Made by a program: the position numbers and the translations under genes
Source of the DNA: Spirosoma panaciterrae DSM 21099
Lineage (GTDB): Bacteria > Bacteroidota > Bacteroidia > Cytophagales > Spirosomataceae
NCBI RefSeq assembly: GCF_000374025.1
Contig: NZ_KB893197.1
Span: 37,667 to 82,498 of the forward strand
DNA: 44,832 nt
Direction: 5' to 3'
In this document: piece after piece, positions 25,767 to 34,362 of the stretch
How positions within the stretch are numbered: position 1 is the first letter of the stretch
How the letters are laid out: every line of letters starts with the position of its first letter
The notes under the pieces: model-generated
What the model was told of the DNA's origin: nothing
Databases searched by the model: none
The model's input: the letters and a program-made list of their open reading frames with translations, nothing else

Positions 25767-25839
25767 GAACGAGTGAATGGGTGAACGAGCGAAAAACTAA
25801 TACTAGCTATTTTTCGCTCGTTCACCCATTCACTCGTTC
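25767..25839. repeat. Perfect 30-bp hairpin of 8-base tandem units
   Basis: Arms 25767-25796 and 25810-25839 are exact inverted copies with a 13-base loop. Each arm is a run of GAAYGRGY-type 8-mers. It occupies the gap between the lipoprotein stop and the hydrolase start, 13 bases before the latter's ATG on the minus strand. Confidence 0.9.
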
Positions 25840-25845
25840 GCACAG

Positions 25846-26307
25846 TTAGAGGGACGGGTCAAACTCCAGGTTTATGTCGGCGTCTTTTCCATCGACGGGC
25901 GCACGCTGGCGAAGGATGAGTTTGCTTTTGGTAAGCTGGATAATCGGGAAGTTGCCACTGAATCCCGATACGACAACGTCGAGCGACTTGTTGTCGGAGG
26001 CCAGTTTCCAGGTGCCGTTGTTGATAACCAGATTCGATTGTTTAGGATCAAGAGCCCGCACCGTCCCATTGTTCCGAAACTGCATATTCAGATCATACAA
26101 TATCTGTGTGGCCAGATTCAGGCGGCTTTTGTTGATTTCCTGACTGTTTGTATCGGTTACCCGTACGGTTCGCCAGTTATTGGCAATCAACAGATCGGTT
26201 TGTGAAGCGGTTGTAACAACAGGCGTTGTACCATCGTCTTTTTTGCAACCCGCCAGGGTACTTAAAAGGACCGTACACACAAGGAGAAATCGGGTCGTAT
26301 GCTTCAT
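25846..26307 (-). CDS. Small lipoprotein, lipocalin-like, function unknown
   Basis: The ATG at 26307 gives 153 residues with a lipoprotein signal: MKHTTRFLLVCTVLLSTLAGCKKDD, lipobox LAGC. The body has alternating hydrophobic residues with NNWRTVRVTD, NNGTWKLASDNKSLDV and IIQLTKSKLILRQ, a pattern like the lipocalin-like small lipoproteins common in Bacteroidota. The earlier start at 26352 would spoil the signal peptide. No specific role is visible. It may head the minus-strand run with the hydrolase and transporter. Confidence 0.8.
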   Translation of the reverse strand: MKHTTRFLLVCTVLLSTLAGCKKDDGTTPVVTTASQTDLLIANNWRTVRVTDTNSQEINKSRLNLATQILYDLNMQFRNNGTVRALDPKQSNLVINNGTWKLASDNKSLDVVVSGFSGNFPIIQLTKSKLILRQRAPVDGKDADINLEFDPSL

Positions 26308-26426
26308 TCGGTAAAATTGATTTGTCGGATCGTTTCTGATTAATAACGGCAAACGCTGGCGTATCGTTTATGAACCGGGACACGTTGCGCCCTTAAAATT
26401 CTGTAGTTTTGCCCAAATTTCAAGCA

Positions 26427-28067
26427 ATGCGGCTTCCATTTGGTTTTTTTCTGATCGGATTCTGGCTAACCGGGCAAGTCCGGGTAATGGCTCAGCAACA
26501 GTGTGCTGAACGGCTGTCGTTTATACCCGTCAGTCAGTCAAACCTGATCGAATGGAGTAAATTCCCTGACTTCAGCCTGCCATTTTCAATTATTTATGGG
26601 GGTCCCCGATTTGGCGATGCACAGGCCAGTCCGTTACGGCATGGATTTAGTCATCTGGTCGATGTAAAAGATTCGGAATATGGTTCATTGGTGAAACCAA
26701 CCCAACGAGCTACGGTTTACTACGGCGTGGCAACGGGCCTAAACCAGCCCTGGGAAACGATTGAAAGTCCCTGGGGAAACGACCTGACGGCCTACCGGGC
26801 CAAGTGGGATGCTTATTTATCGGGCCTTTCGGGTGGACAAAAAAATAGCGCAGGTTTGTACCTACTTCCGGTTAATCGGCTGGCTATGGATATTGAGCGA
26901 TTCAAGGAAACGAATACCCGCATTCTTTCGCTCAAATCGGATACCCGCATACCCGCTACTTACCGGGCCTTGACGGATGCCGATTTCATTGCGGCTTACA
27001 AAAAGGCGATGCGGAACCTGTATGCTGAAAGTGCCCGATACATCCGTCAGCATGCCGACCTTTCGGGGGTTAGTGTTACCAGCTATGCCGATACGCCCGT
27101 TCTGAACACCTATGTGAATGTGCCGACATTTAGCTGGACCGATTGGAAAACGAACCTGAGCCTAACCAACTACATCGTTCAGGATTCGACACTTAGCCGA
27201 ATCGGTGGACCTTATTACGACCAACTGGATGCACTGGCTCCCTCGGCGTATTATTATTACGACTACCCAAACCCATTTGCGCAGGATTATCTGGCGTATC
27301 TGCTCTTTCAGGTGGAAGTAAACCGGGCCTGGAGTACAAAGCCTGTAGTGCCCTGGGTATGGATGCGGTATCACGATAGCTCCAATAGCGCCTTTCAGTT
27401 TATTCAGCCTTTTATGGCCGAAGCAACCGCTATTTTCCCGTTCTTTTCGGGAGCGGCTGGGTTATGGCTTTGGGAAAACCCAACCTTTGCGTCGACCCGT
27501 ACCGATACGTATGCGGCTTATGAACATTTTATTCATGGCCTCTACCGGCTGTCGCGTTTTGCGGATATGTTTCAGGGAACGTATGAATTGGTGATCGAGA
27601 CGTCTGCCCGTGACCTGATGGATAAACAACTTCCGGTTTGGCGGGGTGTCGTAAAAGGAAACCAGATTCTGATAGCGGCCCAGAATCCATACGCGACCGA
27701 TGGCGCTAAAACCAGCCTGACGGTTAGCTACAAATCCTGGCGTCAGTCTATAGAACTGACCGGGCGGGAGGTATATTTATGCCGTTTTGATATGGGTGCG
27801 GTTACAGGAATCGAACCTACACTGCCACCATTTTCGGTATCGCCAAACCCCACCCAGACCGATCTGACCGTCTCGTTCGAACGCTTGCCCGCTGGTTCAA
27901 CAGAGCTGGTGTTACTGAACACAACAGGCCAATCTGTCGTTAAACAGCCAGTTAACAGTGTTAGGGAGACGTTGAATGTCGGCAGTTTGCCCAATGGGGT
28001 ATACATACTTCGTATTCAGAATACCAACACAAGTCAGACGAAAAAGATTGTCATTCATGGTCATTAA
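26427..28067 (+). CDS. T9SS-secreted protein with C-terminal sorting domain
   Basis: The ATG at 26427 gives 546 residues with a signal peptide (LPFGFFLIGFWLTGQVRVMAQ). A long aromatic-rich region (about 25-450) may be a TIM-barrel hydrolase: it contains the acidic stretch LAMDIERF and GAAGLWLWENP, but I cannot name the family. The last ~80 residues are a type A T9SS sorting domain: FSVSPNPTQTDLTVSF, VLLNTTGQSV, LPNGVYILRI and a final KKIVIHGH. The protein should therefore be exported across the outer membrane and anchored or released. A TTG start at 26409 is possible but less likely. Confidence 0.85.
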   Translation: MRLPFGFFLIGFWLTGQVRVMAQQQCAERLSFIPVSQSNLIEWSKFPDFSLPFSIIYGGPRFGDAQASPLRHGFSHLVDVKDSEYGSLVKPTQRATVYYGVATGLNQPWETIESPWGNDLTAYRAKWDAYLSGLSGGQKNSAGLYLLPVNRLAMDIERFKETNTRILSLKSDTRIPATYRALTDADFIAAYKKAMRNLYAESARYIRQHADLSGVSVTSYADTPVLNTYVNVPTFSWTDWKTNLSLTNYIVQDSTLSRIGGPYYDQLDALAPSAYYYYDYPNPFAQDYLAYLLFQVEVNRAWSTKPVVPWVWMRYHDSSNSAFQFIQPFMAEATAIFPFFSGAAGLWLWENPTFASTRTDTYAAYEHFIHGLYRLSRFADMFQGTYELVIETSARDLMDKQLPVWRGVVKGNQILIAAQNPYATDGAKTSLTVSYKSWRQSIELTGREVYLCRFDMGAVTGIEPTLPPFSVSPNPTQTDLTVSFERLPAGSTELVLLNTTGQSVVKQPVNSVRETLNVGSLPNGVYILRIQNTNTSQTKKIVIHGH

Positions 28068-28141
28068 CCAGTCAGTTGCTCCGCGTTTTTTGACTAATCA
28101 ATGGCCACTATTTGACGCGCAGCAAATGACCCACACGTACG

Positions 28142-30178
28142 ATGCCTAATCAACTCCAATACGAAACCAGCCCTTACCTGCTTCAACATGCCCACAATCC
28201 GGTCGATTGGTATCCGTGGGGTGACGAAGCCCTTACCAAAGCGATCGAAGAAAACAAGCCCATTCTGGTCAGCATCGGGTATTCGGCCTGTCACTGGTGC
28301 CATGTTATGGAGCGTGAATCCTTTGAGAAAGAATCGGTAGCGCAGGTTATGAACGACCATTTTGTTTGTATTAAAGTGGATCGGGAAGAACGGCCGGATG
28401 TCGACGCTATTTACATGGATGCGGTGCAGGCTATGGGCGTGCAGGGCGGATGGCCCCTCAATGTCTTTCTGATGCCTGATGCCAAACCCTTTTACGGGGT
28501 CACGTATCTGCCGACCCGAAACTGGGTCAACCTGCTGGATAGTATTCGACAGGCTTTTCAGGATCATCGGGACGATCTGGCAAAATCGGCCGAAGGATTC
28601 GCCACCGAATTGAATTTATCCGATGCCGAGCGATATGGATTGAAGCCTGCCGATCCACTTTTTTCTGCCGAACTTCTGGAGGTTCTGTATCGAAAAGTGG
28701 CCGTAAAAGCCGATGATGAAAAAGGCGGAATGCGTCGTGCCCCAAAGTTTCCGATGCCCAGTATCTGGCGATTTCTGCTGCGGTATTACGACGCTACTGG
28801 CAACGATGCGGCCTTGCATCAGGTACGGTTGACCCTCGACCGGATGGCGCTGGGGGGCATTTACGATCAGCTTGGTGGCGGATTTGCCCGGTATTCGACG
28901 GATGGAGATTGGTTTGCCCCTCATTTCGAGAAAATGCTGTACGACAATGGGCAACTGCTGGCTTTGTATGCTGAAGCCTACAGCCTGACCAAAAGTCCGT
29001 TGTATAAACAGGTTGTATATCAGACCATCAGCTTTGCCCAGCGCGAATTGCTAAGTCAGGAAGGAGGCTTCTATTCAGCGCTCGATGCCGACAGCGAAGG
29101 CGTGGAAGGTAAGTTTTACACCTTCAATACCCCCGAGCTGAAAGAGATACTAGGGGATGAATATGGCTGGTTTGCTGACTTATACAATCTGACCGAGGCC
29201 GGAAACTGGGAACACGGGCGTAACATTCTCCATCGTACCGAAACCGACGAATCGTTTGCCGACCGAATGGGCTGGGCATTGCCCGATCTGGAATTGCGTC
29301 TGGCCGCTACCCATACCCGTTTGTGGCGGGTGCGTGAAGAACGGATACGCCCCGGTCTGGACGATAAAATGCTGGCATCCTGGAACGGGCTCATGCTAAA
29401 GGGACTGGCAACGGCTTACCGGGTTTTTGCCGAGCCCGAGTTTCTGACCCTGGCGATCCGGCTGGCGTTTTTCCTGCTCAAAAAAATGCGGGATACCCGA
29501 AATGGTCGTCTGTGGCATACCTATAAGCTGGGTCGTGCCCGGCAGGCGGGTTTTCTGGAAGACTATGCCGCCGTTATCGATGGTTTACTGGCCCTGTATC
29601 AGGCTACGTTCACCGAAAGCTGGCTGATGGAGGCTGATCAGTTGATGCAGTATGTGCTGGCGAATTTTTCGGATTCAGGTTCAGCCGGAACGGAGCCAGA
29701 CCCGATGTTTTTCTTTACCGATAAAAATGGCGAAGAACTCATTGCCCGCCGAAAGGAACTGTTCGACAATGTGATCCCTTCTTCCAACTCGATGATGGTC
29801 GAAAATCTCTACGCCTTAAGTTTGCTGCTCGAACGGCCAGATTATGCCGAGCGGGGCGATCAGATGTTGGGCAGGGTACAGCCGTTGGTGCAGCAAAATG
29901 CGGATTACCTCACCAACTGGGCGTCTCAATTTGCACTGCGGGTCCGACCAACGGCCGAAATCGCGGTAGTAGGCCCTGAAGCCGACACCTATCGGGAAGC
30001 GTTGGATGCCGAATTTTATCCGAATAAGGTGATTTGTGGGACAGTCGATACAAGCACCCTGCCTTTGCTGGAGCACCGTGTACCCATTGATGGCAAGACG
30101 GCTGTGTACGTTTGCTACAACCGGGCCTGCCAACTGCCCGTTACCCGTGTGGCTGACGTTTGGAAACTTTTGCGCTAA
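28142..30178 (+). CDS. DUF255 thioredoxin-domain protein (YyaL/SPATA20 family)
   Basis: A 678-residue protein. The N-terminus is diagnostic: YETSPYLLQHAHNPVDWYPWG, with Cys50 and Cys53 in SACHWCHVM. QGGWPLNVFLMPDAKPF follows and closes the thioredoxin-like domain (about 1-165). The rest resembles the (alpha/alpha)6 barrel of N-acylglucosamine epimerase-like proteins, with GGGFARYSTDGDWFAPHFEKM in part, and GFLEDYA. The exact activity of the family is uncertain. The length is typical (about 680). Antisense frames across it are shadows. Confidence 0.93.
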   Translation: MPNQLQYETSPYLLQHAHNPVDWYPWGDEALTKAIEENKPILVSIGYSACHWCHVMERESFEKESVAQVMNDHFVCIKVDREERPDVDAIYMDAVQAMGVQGGWPLNVFLMPDAKPFYGVTYLPTRNWVNLLDSIRQAFQDHRDDLAKSAEGFATELNLSDAERYGLKPADPLFSAELLEVLYRKVAVKADDEKGGMRRAPKFPMPSIWRFLLRYYDATGNDAALHQVRLTLDRMALGGIYDQLGGGFARYSTDGDWFAPHFEKMLYDNGQLLALYAEAYSLTKSPLYKQVVYQTISFAQRELLSQEGGFYSALDADSEGVEGKFYTFNTPELKEILGDEYGWFADLYNLTEAGNWEHGRNILHRTETDESFADRMGWALPDLELRLAATHTRLWRVREERIRPGLDDKMLASWNGLMLKGLATAYRVFAEPEFLTLAIRLAFFLLKKMRDTRNGRLWHTYKLGRARQAGFLEDYAAVIDGLLALYQATFTESWLMEADQLMQYVLANFSDSGSAGTEPDPMFFFTDKNGEELIARRKELFDNVIPSSNSMMVENLYALSLLLERPDYAERGDQMLGRVQPLVQQNADYLTNWASQFALRVRPTAEIAVVGPEADTYREALDAEFYPNKVICGTVDTSTLPLLEHRVPIDGKTAVYVCYNRACQLPVTRVADVWKLLR

Positions 30179-30322
30179 AATGATTGATAAAGAAGCCGTT
30201 AGCCACGTGGGTTTGTGTGCGATCAGGACGTCGAAAGAGAAAGTGAAGGCCGAAGGGTAGACACCTGCGCAGGTGAATGAAGTAATAGATCGATCAAACG
30301 GGAATGACCCTGAACGGTTCTC

Positions 30323-30745
30323 CTACTCGCCCCAGGCCGTCAATACCAGCGTTCGGCGACCTCCGTTGTTGCGGTGTTCACCCAAATAAATTCCCTGCCA
30401 GGTACCCAGATTCAGACGGCCATTGCTAATGGGAACTGTAACGGAATGACCAAGCATAGCGGCTTTCAGATGGGCAGGCATATCATCCGATCCTTCGTAA
30501 TCGTGTTGGAAGTAGGGCTCATTTTCCGGAACGGCTTTGTTGAAGAATCGTTCGAAATCCCCACGTACTGTCGGGTCAGCGTTTTCGTTAATGGTCAGGC
30601 TGGCCGAAGTGTGTTGAATGAACACATGCAAGATACCCATACGAATCGTTTGTAGAGCGGCAAACTCCCGTTCGATTATACGCGTTATAAGATGAAATCC
30701 CCGTGAATAGGCGGGTAGGTGAACCGTGTGCTGAAAAACGGGCAT
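30323..30745 (-). CDS. YjbQ/UPF0047-family protein
   Basis: The ATG at 30745 gives 140 residues (MPVFQHTVHLPAYSRGFH), close to the usual length of the family. Key motifs are FIQHTSASLTINENADPTV and GRLNLGTWQGIYLGEHR, with conserved His and Glu residues. The family has been linked to a weak thiamine-phosphate synthase activity, which remains poorly defined. An upstream start at 30790 adds 15 residues not seen in relatives. It is divergent from the MORN-like gene. Confidence 0.93.
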   Translation of the reverse strand: MPVFQHTVHLPAYSRGFHLITRIIEREFAALQTIRMGILHVFIQHTSASLTINENADPTVRGDFERFFNKAVPENEPYFQHDYEGSDDMPAHLKAAMLGHSVTVPISNGRLNLGTWQGIYLGEHRNNGGRRTLVLTAWGE

Positions 30746-30857
30746 GATGCGATGGATGGTAAGGTGCCGATACGGAAAATTAACGAACATTTAAACCCAT
30801 CGGTTTCTGCAATCATTAAATTCGGTCCAAAGACTACTTGAGATATAGTTGGAGCAA

Positions 30858-31703
30858 ATGATATGGGGAATGAATACCTTTTTACTAGTATTGATGGGCC
30901 TGATCTTTTTACCGGGGTACGTTCGGGCACAGGCCGATTCGGTTCAACGTTCGTCTGGCTCGGCCATACGACGGGTTCATCCCGAATACGATGAAGAAAT
31001 CGTTTATTTTGGAAAGCATAATCAGTATTTTACCGTAAAAGTTTTCCGAAAAAACGGTGTGTTGTTTCGGATGGATACGTACAACGTGCTGCCTAAAACC
31101 CTCTCGAATGGTTTTCAACTGGATAGCCTGAGCCGGATCATTCATCATGGTACAACGAAAATAATGTATCCTTCGGGGCAGGTCTATGTGAGTTGCGAAT
31201 ACAAGGAAGGGGCGTTGCACGGGCCGTTTATGGCATTTTATGAGGATGGGGCCATCAAACGTCGGGAATACTATCGGTATGGGCGATTGTCGAAAAGCCA
31301 ATGTTATACGGCCGATGGGACCGCACAGCGGTGTGAACCCTTTTATCAGCCAACCAAATTTCTGGGCAATCCCAGGGAACTGGAAATGTATTTGACGAAA
31401 AAACTGGAATCGGTCGTCGATGGGGAGCGAATCCGGCGGGTAACGGCAACGCTTTCGATCAACGAAATCGGTCAGGTCGTTCGGGTAACGGTAGCCGTGA
31501 GCACATCGCCGTTTGCCGAACAGCAGGTACAGGCCGTGGGCAGCTATGTACAGCAGGTGATACGGAATATGCCCGAATGGACGCCCGATAAAATGAACTG
31601 GAAACCAGCCATCAACGACGGAGTCGCCACGACTTCGACCTGTGTACTATCAGTATTTCGAATCTCAGGGCAGATTCGTTGTTACGTGTCCTACCCATTG
31701 TAA
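30858..31703 (+). CDS. Secreted MORN-like repeat protein, function unknown
   Basis: From the ATG at 30858 the protein has 281 residues with a signal peptide (MNTFLLVLMGLIFLPGYVRAQ). The middle (about 90-155) holds variant MORN repeats: TKIMYPSGQVYVSCEYKEGALHGPFMAFYE (shown in part), then DGAIKRREYYRYG. The final ~100 residues resemble the TonB C-terminal fold (SINEIGQVVRVTVAVSTSPF, then MPEWTPDKMNWKPAIN). The combination suggests an envelope protein; its job is unknown. A GTG/ATG start up to four codons earlier or later is possible. Confidence 0.75.
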   Translation: MIWGMNTFLLVLMGLIFLPGYVRAQADSVQRSSGSAIRRVHPEYDEEIVYFGKHNQYFTVKVFRKNGVLFRMDTYNVLPKTLSNGFQLDSLSRIIHHGTTKIMYPSGQVYVSCEYKEGALHGPFMAFYEDGAIKRREYYRYGRLSKSQCYTADGTAQRCEPFYQPTKFLGNPRELEMYLTKKLESVVDGERIRRVTATLSINEIGQVVRVTVAVSTSPFAEQQVQAVGSYVQQVIRNMPEWTPDKMNWKPAINDGVATTSTCVLSVFRISGQIRCYVSYPL

Positions 31704-31712
31704 GCCCATTTC

Positions 31713-32447
31713 TCAGGTTAGCGGTACATCCAGCAAGAGGAGCATGGCGTCGTTCGATAAGGCTTCAAACTCAACTTCTCCGTTTTGAATAGCCAGTAGG
31801 GCAAGACCGTCGCGTTCATGCAGGAGCCGATTTTGTACTTCAAAGGCCCCTTGCAAAACAAAGACAAATACGCCTGTTGCCACCCCCTTATCCCTGCCTG
31901 AATATATGGGATAGATGCCTTCCTGGCGCCCTTCATAACGACCCATGAAGGCGCGGGAAGCCGTATTTCCAAAGGATGCATCGTCGGCAAGATCAAAAAC
32001 GGGGAATAGCTTGTTTTTTATCTGAAAATCAAACGAATTGATTTGCTGGGCCACCTTAAACTTGTCTGACGAGTTTATGAGCCAGATCGCTAGGTAGTTG
32101 ATCGTTTCGGTATCGTACGGGTTACTGACTTCGTAGGTCATACCAGAAGTCAGTGAAAGAATCAGTACCTGGCCTGCTTCCAGAAAGCCTTTCCCCGCGT
32201 CACTTTTATACCCAAGGCCACCAACCAGCGGTAGGATTACTACGTTGGTACTACGCTCAACCTGCATACAAACCCGATGTCCCGCCATCAGGACATCGTC
32301 GTTCAGGACCTGTAAAGCACCAAACGGTTCTCGACCTTCTGCTTGGTAGCTGCCAAAGTTGAAGCCATGATAACTCCTGAAAAAATCCAGTTGGGAGCAA
32401 CCATGCTGATCCGACAAATAGATTTGGGCTTGTGTTTGTGTGTCCAT
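31713..32447 (-). CDS. Pirin-like bicupin protein
   Basis: A 244-residue protein with two cupin-like halves. The N-terminal half has FFRSYHGFNFGSYQAEGREPFG and NDDVLMAGHRVCMQVE (pirin-type). The C-terminal half ends LLHERDGLALLAIQNGEVEFEALSNDAMLLLLDVPL, given here in part, as in the quercetinase-type C-terminal cupin. The usual metal-binding His cluster of active pirins is reduced: the N-terminal half keeps few His residues. It may therefore be regulatory rather than enzymatic (inference). It follows the unknown 181-residue gene on the same strand. Confidence 0.75.
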   Translation of the reverse strand: MDTQTQAQIYLSDQHGCSQLDFFRSYHGFNFGSYQAEGREPFGALQVLNDDVLMAGHRVCMQVERSTNVVILPLVGGLGYKSDAGKGFLEAGQVLILSLTSGMTYEVSNPYDTETINYLAIWLINSSDKFKVAQQINSFDFQIKNKLFPVFDLADDASFGNTASRAFMGRYEGRQEGIYPIYSGRDKGVATGVFVFVLQGAFEVQNRLLHERDGLALLAIQNGEVEFEALSNDAMLLLLDVPLT

Positions 32448-32470
32448 AAACGAGGAGGCTAGTGCCGGAA

Positions 32471-33016
32471 TCAGGAGATGGATTGGGGCTGCTCCTGCTC
32501 CTGCTCCTGCTGAAAGGATGATATACTCAGGTACGGTTGTAACATAATCATATCCGTGTCGATGGTTTTACCCTCGCGCAACGACCCCAGCTGCTCCCCA
32601 TAGGCAATGAGCAATGTATTAGCGACCGTGTCAATCCAGGTCAGAGGCTCACTGTAAAAGCTGATGGCCACTCGATGTTCCTGCTTATGTTGCACATGCG
32701 ACTGAATAATTTCAAACGTAAACTGCGAAAAAGGCAGACACAATTTGCCCGCCTGATTGGCAATATCAGGGATGAGTTGGTTCAGTTGACGAATGTACCC
32801 AATGGCTGCTGAGCTTGTCAGATGGTGCAGCCGATCGGCATGAGGTACATTTTCCAGCAACTCCTGAAAGGTGCTGTATTTTCCATGTTGGTTGTAATAC
32901 TGAGCCTGCATGAAAAACTCCTGATACGTATCGTTAAATACATAAGTGTCCCAACGCTTCTGCGAGGATGCGTCAATGATTTTTCGATAACATAACCGGA
33001 TTATGCCTTTAGCCAT
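32471..33016 (-). CDS. Unknown protein with C-terminal Glu-Gln repeat
   Basis: A 181-residue protein of no recognised family. It has no signal peptide or membrane segment. The C-terminal tail reads QQEQEQEQPQ, encoded by a hexanucleotide tandem repeat (32489-32512). It lies between the pirin-like gene and the intradiol dioxygenase, all on the minus strand, so a shared transcript with the pirin-like gene is likely. Confidence 0.65.
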   Translation of the reverse strand: MAKGIIRLCYRKIIDASSQKRWDTYVFNDTYQEFFMQAQYYNQHGKYSTFQELLENVPHADRLHHLTSSAAIGYIRQLNQLIPDIANQAGKLCLPFSQFTFEIIQSHVQHKQEHRVAISFYSEPLTWIDTVANTLLIAYGEQLGSLREGKTIDTDMIMLQPYLSISSFQQEQEQEQPQSIS

Positions 33017-33122
33017 AGCCTAACTCATGAATGCTACGAAACAGAGCCTACAGGTGGCTGATACAACTATCTCTGATGGACCTGCCAGCCGCAACCCCTG
33101 TTTCGTAAACGGATACCTAATA

Positions 33123-33872
33123 TTATGCGGATACTACGATGGTATGGGTTAAGGTATACCCCCCCGAAATACTGCCCGATACAGTGGCCAGCTCAGTGGT
33201 GAAACCATCACTGAACACGTTGTCATTTTCATTCTTGGTGTCCTGAGCGCCTTTGGTATAGCCATGCGATGTTCCTGTTGTATAAACCGTATTGGTGATG
33301 TCGTACGGGAACGCGATCTGCGTTACCAACAACGACTTACCCGACGCATTGTAGATGTGGACGTGAATGTGTGGAGCCCGACCTGAGTACCAGCCCGGAA
33401 AAATCGAGGTGAACGAAACCAGTCCATTGGCGTCGGTTGTCTGACGACCCCGTAAGAAATCGACCGTCGTAAAGTTCACACTTTGCATGCCTGTACCACC
33501 ATATTCTGAGTAATACCCATCTTTATCGCAATGCCAGATGTCGACCAAAGCCCCGGCTAAAGCTGCGCAACTACTGCTGGCATTTTTGATAGTGATGTTT
33601 ACCGTAAATGCTACGCCCGTTCGGTCGTCCCGAATATCCTTTCGAACGAAATTGGCTGGGGTTTTGGTGGGAAATGGGCCTTCGGTTTCGGATGGCGTTA
33701 CTGAACAGTTGCTGCTCGAACTACCATTGGTCGATCCGGTTGACGTGGTAGTGCCGCTGCTGGTTGTTGTGGGGTCGATTTCTGTTTTAGAGCATCCACC
33801 AACCAGGGGGGCTATAGCGGCTATGCCCAATAGGCTACCAAAGCCTCGTTTTAAAAAATCTTTGCGTTCCAT
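33123..33872 (-). CDS. Exported intradiol ring-cleavage dioxygenase-like protein
   Basis: A 249-residue protein. The N-terminus, MERKDFLKRGFGSLLGIAA with GGC at the end of the hydrophobic stretch, looks like a lipoprotein signal (or Tat-like without an RR pair). A low-complexity Ser/Thr linker follows (about 32-55). The catalytic domain shows TPSETEGPFP, LVDIWHCDKDGYYSEYG and FPGWYSGRAPHIHVHIY, the Tyr and His ligands for Fe(III) in protocatechuate and catechol dioxygenases. It may open an aromatic ring outside the cytoplasm. GGTGAAT iterons lie about 300 bases upstream. Confidence 0.88.
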   Translation of the reverse strand: MERKDFLKRGFGSLLGIAAIAPLVGGCSKTEIDPTTTSSGTTTSTGSTNGSSSSNCSVTPSETEGPFPTKTPANFVRKDIRDDRTGVAFTVNITIKNASSSCAALAGALVDIWHCDKDGYYSEYGGTGMQSVNFTTVDFLRGRQTTDANGLVSFTSIFPGWYSGRAPHIHVHIYNASGKSLLVTQIAFPYDITNTVYTTGTSHGYTKGAQDTKNENDNVFSDGFTTELATVSGSISGGYTLTHTIVVSA

Positions 33873-34362
33873 TGATTAAACGAACAGTCTGAGTGAAAAC
33901 TAAGAAGGGTTAACAGCAGGTAATTCGGTTTGCGTGAAGGTCGATAGCACACCCGTGTAGTGGTCCCGGCTATTGGAGTGAAATAAGCCAAGAGTTAACT
34001 CTGGAAGTATTTAGCTTACCCAAAAAAGAGCAGAATCGTACATCGGAAGTGTGAGATGGTACCGCACGAAAACCAAACATAATTTTGATGTTTTAAGAAG
34101 ATGGATTAGATGTTGCTTGTTTTATAAACCATTATCGCTAAAACGCCTTATTTCGTTGCACTGCAGGGTGGTTTGTAGGTGAATAGACCGATTGTGTCGG
34201 TGAATACATAATCTTGCCGGTGAATTGGGTTTACAATGAGCAAATGTTGTAGCAAGTCCAGTGCAGTTCTAGATGTGGAGGGCGATCAATGTTGACCTGA
34301 AGCATACGTTTTTACTGCCTTCTAAAATCAGGAGGTGGGGAACGGGGGGGCAGATGTGGGAT
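33873..34362. other. Intergenic region with GGTGAAT iterons
   Basis: 490 bases without a convincing gene. It should contain the promoter of the dioxygenase on the minus strand. Three direct GGTGAAT motifs are at 34178-34184, 34199-34205 and 34219-34225. An open frame at 34273-34476 overlaps the regulator gene and is a shadow. Confidence 0.45.
34178..34225. promoter_or_regulatory. Three direct GGTGAAT repeats, 20-21 bp apart
   Basis: GGTGAAT occurs three times with start spacings of 21 and 20 bases, each preceded by a partly conserved G-T/C-M. The spacing of two helical turns matches how LytTR regulators bind direct repeats, and a LytTR gene lies 138 bases away. Binding is an inference. Confidence 0.4.

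Noticed and set aside
26427..28067. Assignment of the T9SS cargo protein to a named glycosidase family
   Set aside because: Acidic and aromatic motifs suggest a barrel hydrolase, but no family signature could be matched with confidence.
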